From: an uncultured Pseudomonadales bacterium
Lineage (GTDB): Bacteria > Pseudomonadota > Gammaproteobacteria > Pseudomonadales > Porticoccaceae
Assembly: GCA_905478725.1 (NCBI GenBank)
Contig: CAJQJT010000090.1
Coordinates: 1 to 6,459 of the forward strand
Reading direction: 5' to 3'
DNA: 6,459 nt
In this document: piece by piece, positions 1 through 5,199 of the stretch
Layout of the letters: each line of letters opens with the position of its first letter
How positions within the stretch are numbered: the first letter of the stretch is position 1
Made by a program: the position numbers and the translations under genes
Notes under the pieces: model-generated
Told to the model about the DNA's origin: nothing
The model's database searches: none
Seen by the model: the letters and a program-made list of their open reading frames with translations, nothing else

Positions 1-68
1 GGGCCATTTTTAATTGCATGCGAATCCGCGTGTTTTAACATCCAATTTTGCTGTTTAGGGAGAACGTC
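1..68 (+). promoter_or_regulatory. Leader upstream of petA; weak promoter-like elements only
   Basis: This short non-coding stretch precedes the Rieske gene. A GGGCC followed by ATTTTT at 1-10 could be the last arm and T tract of a terminator for an upstream gene (rpsI lies there in Pseudomonas, from memory), but the left arm would be outside the window. A TTGCAT at 14-19 and a TAACAT at 36-41, 16 bases apart, are poor matches to sigma-70 boxes. The one solid element is the ribosome binding site AGGGA at 57-61, seven bases before the ATG at 69. The transcription start cannot be decided from the sequence. Confidence 0.3.
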
Positions 69-674
69 ATGACCAATGACGGAGTCAACCATAGTCGTCG
101 CCGATTCTTACTTGGTGCTACCTCAGTCGTAGGTGGTGCAGGTGTAGTCGGTGCGGCCGTACCATTCGTTTCATCCTGGCAACCCAGTGCCAAAGCTAAG
201 GCTGCTGGCGCTCCAGTTAAAATTAATATCTCTAAGCTCGAGGTAGGCGGTCGCCTAGTCGTCGAGTGGCGCGGCAAGCCAGTTTACATAGTGCGCCGCA
301 CGCCCGAGTCTCTGGCAGCCATCAACGATATTGATAGCAGCATTTTACGCGATGCAGACTCATTAGCGGCTTCGCAGCCTAGCTATGTGAGTGGCTCAGC
401 CAGAACTCAGGCTGGCCGTGAAGAGTATTTGATCTTGGTTGGTCTCTGTACGCACTTAGGTTGCGCACCGATGTATCGCCCAGATGTAGGAGCAGTTGAT
501 TTGGGCGGTGACTCTTGGTTAGGCGGTTTCTTCTGCCCATGCCACGGCTCAAAGTTTGATCTCTCAGGACGAGTTTTTGCTGGCGTTCCGGCGCCAACCA
601 ATCTGGAAGTTCCGCCTCATGTCTATGAGTCGGACGACATTGTTATTATCGGAATTGATGCGGAGATTGCGTAA
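69..674 (+). CDS. petA: Ubiquinol-cytochrome c reductase, Rieske iron-sulfur subunit
   Basis: This is the 2Fe-2S subunit of the cytochrome bc1 complex. It takes an electron from ubiquinol at the Qo site and passes it to cytochrome c1 on the periplasmic side of the inner membrane. The 201-residue protein starts with a twin-arginine motif (SRRRFL, residues 9-14) followed by a glycine/alanine/valine-rich membrane anchor at about 17-35, typical of uncleaved Tat-exported Rieske proteins. Both cluster boxes are intact: CTHLGC (C127 and H129 ligands, C132 disulfide partner) and CPCHGS (C156 and H159 ligands, C158 disulfide partner). I chose the ATG at 69 because AGGGA sits seven bases upstream and the N-terminus MTNDGVN matches the family. 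An in-frame TTG at 48 would add seven residues without support. The TAA stop shares one base with the ATG of the following cytochrome b-c1 gene, so the two are probably translationally coupled. Confidence 0.96.
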   Translation: MTNDGVNHSRRRFLLGATSVVGGAGVVGAAVPFVSSWQPSAKAKAAGAPVKINISKLEVGGRLVVEWRGKPVYIVRRTPESLAAINDIDSSILRDADSLAASQPSYVSGSARTQAGREEYLILVGLCTHLGCAPMYRPDVGAVDLGGDSWLGGFFCPCHGSKFDLSGRVFAGVPAPTNLEVPPHVYESDDIVIIGIDAEIA

Positions 675-2710
675 TGAGTAAAGGAACATCTTTTGCTGAA
701 TGGTTAGATTCGCGCATGCCTACGCTGAAGCGCGAGTGGAATCGGCATATGGCCGAGTACTACGCGCCAAAGAACTTTAACTTTTGGTACTACTTCGGCG
801 TATTGTCGATGGTCGTTCTGGTTATCCAGTTGATCACCGGAATTTGGTTGCTGATGAGCTACCAGGGTTCTGCCGAGGAGGCTTTTGCCTCTGTTGAATA
901 TATTATGCGCGATGTGGATATGGGCTGGATTATCCGCTATGCCCACTCCACCGGTGCCTCGGCATTCTTCGTTGTAGTCTATATGCACATGTATCGCGGC
1001 TTGATTTACGGCTCTTATAAAGCGCCTCGCGAGCTGGTATGGATCTTCGGTATGACTATCTATGTGGCGCTGATGGCTGAGGCATTCCTCGGTTATGTAT
1101 TGCCATGGGGTCAGATGTCCTACTGGGGCGCACAGGTGATTATCTCCCTGTTCGGTGCTATTCCAGTGGTTGGTGAAGATGTTGTGCAGTGGATTCGCGG
1201 TGACTACCTGATTTCAGGTATTACCCTGAATCGATTTATGTCTCTACACGTAGTGGCCATGCCCATCATTCTGATTGCGCTAGTGGTTATGCATATCATT
1301 GCCTTGCACGATGTGGGTTCAAATAACCCAGATGGCGTTAGCATCAAGAAGTACAAAGATGAGAAAGGCAATCCGATTGACGGCATTCCTTTCTACCCCT
1401 ACTTTGTGATTCATGATCTGGTCCCCATTGTGGTGTTCCTGTTTGTGTTCTGCGCGATCCTGTTCTTTATGCCAGAGATGGGCGGTTACTTCTTAGAATA
1501 TGCGAATTTCGAGATTGCCAACTCATTGAAGACTCCTGAGCATATTGCGCCGGTTTGGTATTTCACGCCTTACTACTCGATGCTTCGTGCAGTGCCCGAT
1601 AAGCTTGGTGGCTTTATCACTATGGCTGCTGCCATCGCGATTCTGTTTGTGCTGCCCTGGTTGGATCGCAGTCCGGTGCGTTCAATGCGTTATAAAGGCA
1701 ACTTTAGCCGCGGTGCCATTCTGGTGTTTGTTGCGTCCTTTATCCTGCTTGGATACTTGGGTGTTAAAGCGCCAACCGCCTCGCGCACATTGCTAGCTCA
1801 GATCTGTACGGTTCTGTACTTCTCTTACTTTATCGGCATCTACTTCTGGACTCGTATAGAGACGACCAGGCCAGAGCCCGATCGCATCACTATGGATGGT
1901 GGAATCGGTATTTGGAAAACTCTGGGTGGTGTATTAATTGTTGCACTGCTAGTTGTGCTGCCGATTAAAGCGGTCGGCGCCGAGAGTGGTAAATCTTGCG
2001 GAACTGTTGACTGTGATACCTTTGAGGCTGATCTTCGCGATCACGCCTCATTGCAGAATGGCGCCCAGCTGGCTGTCAACTACTGCATGGGTTGTCACTC
2101 ATTCAAGTACTCGCGCTGGGAGCGTGTTGCCAATGATATTGGTATTCCCAATCAGTTGATGCTCGATAATATGGTTTTATCCGGTCAAAAGATCGGTGAT
2201 CTGATGAAGATCTCTATGACTGAAGAGGGCGCTAAAGACTGGTTTGGTGCAGTGCCACCGGATTTGACTCTGGTTGCTCGCTCTCGTTCGCCGGAGTGGG
2301 TCTACACTTATCTGCGCAATTTTTACGCAGACCCAAGCAGGCCCCTAGGCGTCAACAACAAAGTATTTAAAGACGTGGGCATGCCCCATGTGCTACTCGA
2401 CCTGCAAGGCTTGCCTGAATGTGCGCCAGGACCTGTAGTGACTGCCAATGGCGGTATTAAGCGTGATCTTTTAACGGGTGAAGATATTCTCGATGATCCC
2501 TGCGGTCGTTTTAACATCGCCACTGCGGGCAGCATGACTGCCGAAGAATTTGATGTAGCTATGTATGATTTAGTCAATTTTATGACTTATATTGCAGAGC
2601 CTATGGCAGAAGAGCGTAAGCATATTGGCCGTCTGGTACTGTTATTTCTACTGCTGTTGCTGGTCTTTGTTATGCTGCTCAACCGTGAATACTGGAAAGG
2701 CATTCACTAA
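674..2710 (+). CDS. Fused cytochrome b / cytochrome c1 of the bc1 complex
   Basis: One uninterrupted 678-residue frame carries both remaining catalytic subunits of the bc1 complex. Residues 1-406 are cytochrome b: about eight membrane helices, haem b ligands H91 and H105 on helix B and H192 and H207 on helix D, the cd-loop motif WGAQV (151-155), and a Qo-site PVWY (293-296) where many families have PEWY. Residues 415-436 form a hydrophobic signal-like segment ending AVGA before ESGKSC, a plausible signal peptidase I site. Cytochrome c1 follows, with haem c motif CMGCH (471-475), probable axial methionine M570 in VGMPHV, and a C-terminal anchor at about 651-669. Separate petB and petC genes are usual in gammaproteobacteria; b/c1 polyproteins cleaved after synthesis are known as FbcH in Bradyrhizobium. 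The only ATG near the junction (1892, residue 407) lacks a ribosome binding site. Cleavage here is inferred. Confidence 0.95.
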   Translation: MSKGTSFAEWLDSRMPTLKREWNRHMAEYYAPKNFNFWYYFGVLSMVVLVIQLITGIWLLMSYQGSAEEAFASVEYIMRDVDMGWIIRYAHSTGASAFFVVVYMHMYRGLIYGSYKAPRELVWIFGMTIYVALMAEAFLGYVLPWGQMSYWGAQVIISLFGAIPVVGEDVVQWIRGDYLISGITLNRFMSLHVVAMPIILIALVVMHIIALHDVGSNNPDGVSIKKYKDEKGNPIDGIPFYPYFVIHDLVPIVVFLFVFCAILFFMPEMGGYFLEYANFEIANSLKTPEHIAPVWYFTPYYSMLRAVPDKLGGFITMAAAIAILFVLPWLDRSPVRSMRYKGNFSRGAILVFVASFILLGYLGVKAPTASRTLLAQICTVLYFSYFIGIYFWTRIETTRPEPDRITMDGGIGIWKTLGGVLIVALLVVLPIKAVGAESGKSCGTVDCDTFEADLRDHASLQNGAQLAVNYCMGCHSFKYSRWERVANDIGIPNQLMLDNMVLSGQKIGDLMKISMTEEGAKDWFGAVPPDLTLVARSRSPEWVYTYLRNFYADPSRPLGVNNKVFKDVGMPHVLLDLQGLPECAPGPVVTANGGIKRDLLTGEDILDDPCGRFNIATAGSMTAEEFDVAMYDLVNFMTYIAEPMAEERKHIGRLVLLFLLLLLVFVMLLNREYWKGIH

Positions 2711-2738
2711 GACCGTTCAAAGAGTTAAAAATTTAGAC

Positions 2739-2789
2739 AGCCTTTAGTTGGGTTAGGTCTTATTAGAATATCTAGACCATCTAAGGGCT
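2739..2789 (+). promoter_or_regulatory. Predicted two-part hairpin downstream of cytochrome b-c1
   Basis: The outer stem pairs 2739-2747 with 2781-2789 (AGCCTTTAG with CTAAGGGCT): nine base pairs including one G-U. An inner stem pairs GGTCT (2756-2760) with AGACC (2774-2778), separated by an asymmetric internal loop. The terminal loop is 13 bases. No T tract follows, so it does not look like a classical intrinsic terminator. A 3'-end stabilising or processing structure for the bc1 message is possible. Confidence 0.45.
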
Positions 2790-2802
2790 ATAGTATTACC
2801 CA

Positions 2803-2832
2803 GGACAGGCCATTTAAGAGTATGGACTGTCT
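2803..2832 (+). promoter_or_regulatory. Predicted hairpin in the sspA leader
   Basis: GACAG (2804-2808) pairs with CTGTC (2827-2831), and CCAT (2810-2813) pairs with ATGG (2822-2825). A single G-A mismatch lies between the two blocks, and the loop is eight bases (2814-2821). An outer G-U pair extends it to 2803/2832. As DNA it is also an interrupted inverted repeat that a dimeric regulator could bind. No T run follows. Confidence 0.45.
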
Positions 2833-2836
2833 ATTT

Positions 2837-2870
2837 GGAGCGGCGTTTAGCTGCTTCCTACTTTGTTATT
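2837..2870 (+). terminator. Possible weak intrinsic terminator or attenuator before sspA
   Basis: GGAGCGGC (2837-2844) pairs with GCTGCTTC (2850-2857) around a five-base loop: eight pairs, two of them G-U. A T-rich but interrupted tract follows (CTACTTTGTTATT, 2858-2870). This is the most terminator-like of the three hairpins in the spacer. Because it ends only 19 bases before the sspA start, and no promoter is visible between, it would attenuate sspA rather than simply end the bc1 message. The imperfect T tract keeps confidence low. Confidence 0.3.
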
Positions 2871-2889
2871 AAAAATTTGAGAGGTTGAT

Positions 2890-3510
2890 GTGCGACGATC
2901 GTCGATGACATTATTTTCCGACCCAACATGCCAGTATAGCCATCGTGTGCGTATTGTATTAGCCGAAAAAGGCGTCACTGTTGATATTGAAGATATCGAC
3001 CCAGGTGCGGTTACTGAAGAGATTCTTGAAGCCAACCCCTATGGCACATTGCCAACACTGGTAGATCGTGATCTCGCGCTCTATGAGTCAAAGGTGGTTA
3101 TGGAATATCTCGATGAGCGCTTCCCACACCCACCTCTGCTGCCAGTTTATCCTGTTGCTCGTGCCCAGAGCCGTCTCTGGATTCACCGCATTGAAAAAGA
3201 TTGGTGCTCATTAATTACTCATATTTTGCACAATCCGGAAAGCAAAAAAGCCGAAGAGTCGCGCAAGGAACTCCGTGAGTCATTGATTAGTATTGCCAGT
3301 ATCTTTACCGATCTGCCTTATTTCATGAGTGAAGAGTTTACTCTGGTCGATTGCTGTTTGGCTCCGGTTTTGTGGCGTTTGCCTGAGTTCGGTATCGAAC
3401 TGCCGGTCAACCGTCAGGTGAAACCGTTGCACGACTATATGGAGCGATTATTCGAGCGTCCCTCTTTCCAAGAGAGCTTGACCGATCTTGAATTAGAGAT
3501 CCGTCAATAA
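2890..3510 (+). CDS. sspA: Stringent starvation protein A (GST-fold, RNA polymerase-associated)
   Basis: SspA binds RNA polymerase and changes transcription in stationary phase and starvation; in E. coli it lowers H-NS levels and is needed for phage P1 late transcription. The 206-residue protein has an N-terminal thioredoxin-like GST domain (about 6-84) and a helical C-terminal GST domain (about 90-200). The hallmark PHPPL is at 79-83 within a stretch nearly identical to E. coli ([13 protein letters not shown], then PVYPVAR), followed by HRIEKDW and SLVDC-like TLVDC. C14 in CQYS occupies the GST active-site region where E. coli has an aspartate, by my alignment from memory. The GTG at 2890 is preferred: GAGAGG ends five bases before it, and [10 protein letters not shown] aligns with KRSVMTLFSG of E. 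coli. The ATG at 2905 (residue 6) is an alternative. sspB begins one base after the stop, so the pair is an operon. Confidence 0.94.
   Translation: MRRSSMTLFSDPTCQYSHRVRIVLAEKGVTVDIEDIDPGAVTEEILEANPYGTLPTLVDRDLALYESKVVMEYLDERFPHPPLLPVYPVARAQSRLWIHRIEKDWCSLITHILHNPESKKAEESRKELRESLISIASIFTDLPYFMSEEFTLVDCCLAPVLWRLPEFGIELPVNRQVKPLHDYMERLFERPSFQESLTDLELEIRQ
2893..2904. repeat. Perfect 12-base palindrome at the sspA start
   Basis: CGACGATCGTCG reads identically on both strands and lies directly after the GTG start and directly before the alternative ATG at 2905. In RNA it can form a four-base-pair CGAC/GTCG stem with a GATC loop; in DNA it is a symmetric site. It encodes residues RRSS of SspA, so its symmetry could be coincidental. 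Confidence 0.6.
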
Positions 3511-3511
3511 A

Positions 3512-3955
3512 ATGAAAATGCGGTCCAACCGACCCTATCTTCTGCGTGCCTTCTTCGACTGGATAGTGGACAACGATTGCACACCCTATGTTGTGGTCGA
3601 TGCCCACCATGTCGGAGTAGAGGTGCCCCAGAGCTATGTGACCGATGGTCAGATCGTACTTAATGTGGCACCCCGCGCGGTTTCGAACTTTATTCTCGAT
3701 CTCGAGATTCTCGCTTTCTCCACCCGTTTTGGTGGCATGCCAATTGATATTCAAGTGCCTGTTACTGCCGTTGTCGGCATTTACAGTCAGGAGAATGGTC
3801 AGGGCATGGTCTTTGAGCACGAACCCTCTGATGATCTGCCGCCGACCCCGCCAAGCGGTCCAAAAGCAGTTAAAACATCCTCAACTCAACCATCTGCTCC
3901 ACCGAGCGACAAGGCTCCGAAAAAGATTAAGCCATCGCTAAGGGTTATTAAGTAG
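3512..3955 (+). CDS. sspB: ClpXP protease specificity-enhancing factor SspB
   Basis: SspB is a cytoplasmic adaptor that captures ssrA-tagged peptides from stalled ribosomes and delivers them to ClpXP. The 147-residue protein has the conserved substrate-binding domain at about 6-104: RPYLLRAFFDWIVDN at the start, then DGQIVLNVAPRAV, TRFGG and the IYSQENGQGMVFE segment. A flexible linker (about 105-140) leads to PSLRVIK at the C-terminus, matching the ClpX-binding tail ALRVVK of E. coli. The linker here is rich in proline, serine, threonine and lysine rather than the acidic composition I recall for E. coli. The ATG at 3512 starts one base after the sspA stop and has no separate strong ribosome binding site, which implies translational coupling. 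A second ATG at 3518 is equally possible and would remove two residues. Confidence 0.95.
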   Translation: MKMRSNRPYLLRAFFDWIVDNDCTPYVVVDAHHVGVEVPQSYVTDGQIVLNVAPRAVSNFILDLEILAFSTRFGGMPIDIQVPVTAVVGIYSQENGQGMVFEHEPSDDLPPTPPSGPKAVKTSSTQPSAPPSDKAPKKIKPSLRVIK

Positions 3956-3979
3956 CAGGTATAGTCGGAGCAGTATCCA

Positions 3980-5158
3980 ATGTCTAAGCCAATCGCCATT
4001 CTCTCAGCCTCACGTACGCCTATGGGCGGCATGATGGGGTCACTCTCTTCAGTTTCTGCAGCCGATCTGGGTGCCGCAGCCATAAGTTCTGCAGTGCAAA
4101 AGTCCACCTTAGGTGTAGATCAGATCGACGAAGTGTTGATGGGCTGCGTACTCTCAGCCGGTGTAGGCCAAGCTCCTGCCCGTCAGGCGGCATTAGCTGC
4201 TGGACTCTCTCAAGGGACGCCCTGCACCACTATCAACAAAGTCTGTGGCTCCGCCATGAAAGCGGTGATGATGGGCTGTAATGCATTGCGAGCAGGTCAG
4301 GCAACCACTGTTGTTGCCGGCGGTATGGAAAGCATGAGTCGCGCCCCCTACTTGATTCCTCAGGGACGTCAGGGTTACCGCTTTGGTCATGCGCAGATGC
4401 TCGACCATATGCAATACGATGGCCTGCAAGATGCCTATCAGGGTGTCGCCATGGGTTTGTTTGCTGAAAAATGCGCAAACAAATACAGCTTCAGTCGCGA
4501 GCATCAAGATGCCTACGCCATTGAATCACTGCGTCGCGCCAATCTAGCGATTGACAGTGGTTGGTTCGATCAGGAAATTGCACCTGTAACTATTTCCTCG
4601 CGTCGAGGCGATGTGGTGGTAGATACAGATGAGCAGCCAGGCAATGCCAAGCCGGAAAAAATCCCTCAACTAAGACCCGCCTTCGACAAGAATGGTACGG
4701 TTACCGCTGCCAACGCCAGCTCTATTTCAGATGGTGCCGCGGCACTCACATTGATGATGGCAGATGAAGCTGAAGCGCGAGGCCTAAAGCCCATTGCGGT
4801 TATTCACGGCTTTGACCAGAGTGCTCACGAGCCAGAGTGGTTCACTACAGCGCCTGTGTCAGCGATTAATAAGACTCTGGAACGAGTCGGTTGGACAGTG
4901 GATGATGTTGATCTGTGGGAAGTGAACGAGGCGTTTGCCGTGGTTGCTATGGCAGCTATGCATGAGCTGAAAATACCCCATGAAAAGCTCAACGTTCACG
5001 GTGGCGCCTGCGCTCTTGGCCATCCGATTGGCACCAGTGGTGCCAGAATCATAGTTACTCTAATTCATGCCCTGCAGCAGCACGGTGGCCGCAAAGGCAT
5101 CGCCAGCCTCTGTATCGGCGGCGGTGAAGCTACTGCAATGGCGATTGAGTTAGTCTAG
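3980..5158 (+). CDS. Acetyl-CoA C-acetyltransferase (type II thiolase)
   Basis: This is a soluble thiolase of 392 residues, the usual length for degradative and biosynthetic acetyl-CoA acetyltransferases. Such enzymes reversibly condense two acetyl-CoA to acetoacetyl-CoA or cleave 3-ketoacyl-CoA. The catalytic set is complete: nucleophile C89 in NKVCGSAMK, NEAF with N317, H348 in GGACALGHPIG, and C378 in SLCIGGGEA. The substrate-pocket segment reads GVAMGLFAE (155-163), unlike GYHMG in AtoB and Zoogloea PhaA, so the acyl specificity may be broader or different (for example 2-methylacetoacetyl-CoA in isoleucine breakdown). No partner gene for PHB synthesis, ketone-body use or beta-oxidation is in the window, so the pathway is open. 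The ATG at 3980 follows GGAG (3967-3970) by nine bases. The gene is 24 bases after sspB and could be cotranscribed with it. It is not part of the Pseudomonas version of this locus as I remember it. Confidence 0.93.
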   Translation: MSKPIAILSASRTPMGGMMGSLSSVSAADLGAAAISSAVQKSTLGVDQIDEVLMGCVLSAGVGQAPARQAALAAGLSQGTPCTTINKVCGSAMKAVMMGCNALRAGQATTVVAGGMESMSRAPYLIPQGRQGYRFGHAQMLDHMQYDGLQDAYQGVAMGLFAEKCANKYSFSREHQDAYAIESLRRANLAIDSGWFDQEIAPVTISSRRGDVVVDTDEQPGNAKPEKIPQLRPAFDKNGTVTAANASSISDGAAALTLMMADEAEARGLKPIAVIHGFDQSAHEPEWFTTAPVSAINKTLERVGWTVDDVDLWEVNEAFAVVAMAAMHELKIPHEKLNVHGGACALGHPIGTSGARIIVTLIHALQQHGGRKGIASLCIGGGEATAMAIELV

Positions 5159-5199
5159 AAATCTGGTTTAAAAGGCTAGTCTAAATATAGCCTAGTCTA
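5159..5199. repeat. Convergent junction with TAGTCTA repeats and a small stem
   Basis: Thirty-three bases separate the thiolase stop from the stop of the BON lipoprotein gene. TAGTCTA occurs three times across the junction (5151-5157, 5177-5183, 5193-5199), the outer copies including each gene's stop region. AGGCTA (5173-5178) can pair with TAGCCT (5188-5193) across a nine-base loop. A six-pair A/T-rich stem without a T run on either side is a poor terminator, so how the convergent transcripts end is unclear. Confidence 0.35.

Larger units (their letters stand above)
2711..2889 (+). promoter_or_regulatory. Structured intergenic region between the bc1 genes and sspA
   Basis: This 179-base spacer is long compared with the other gaps in the window (at most 33 bases). 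It holds three consecutive predicted hairpins, described separately at 2739-2789, 2803-2832 and 2837-2857. I find no convincing sigma-70 promoter. TATAGT at 2789-2794 is a fair -10 box, but nothing resembling TTGACA lies 16-18 bases before it. GAGAGG at 2879-2884 is the ribosome binding site for sspA. A 16-codon frame (2822-2872) inside the spacer is possible but has no proper ribosome binding site. The region could end bc1 transcription, attenuate readthrough into sspA, or stabilise a processed sspA message. Confidence 0.5.

Noticed and set aside
14..23. GCATGC palindrome upstream of petA as an operator
   Set aside because: Only six bases of symmetry with no extension on either side, which is expected by chance.
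48..68. In-frame TTG at 48 as the start of petA
   Set aside because: It would add MLFRENV before the family-like MTNDGVN start, and AGGGA is correctly placed for the ATG at 69.
35..277. 80-codon minus-strand frame with a hydrophobic N-terminal stretch and a lipobox-like LGC
   Set aside because: It is antisense to the Tat signal region of petA; the hydrophobic, alanine-rich look comes from the complementary GC-rich codons.
1892..1894. ATG within the fusion gene as an independent start for cytochrome c1
   Set aside because: No ribosome binding site precedes it, and the frame from cytochrome b runs through without a stop; reinitiation needs a nearby stop that is absent.
2734..2794. sigma-70 promoter for sspA using TAGACA (2734-2739) or TATAGT (2789-2794)
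   Set aside because: Each box is good alone, but neither has a partner at 16-18 bases, so no promoter is called.
3407..3820. 137-codon open frame on the minus strand across the sspA/sspB junction
   Set aside because: It is antisense to two clearly conserved genes, shows no recognisable domain, and its length is explained by the codon bias of the opposite strand.
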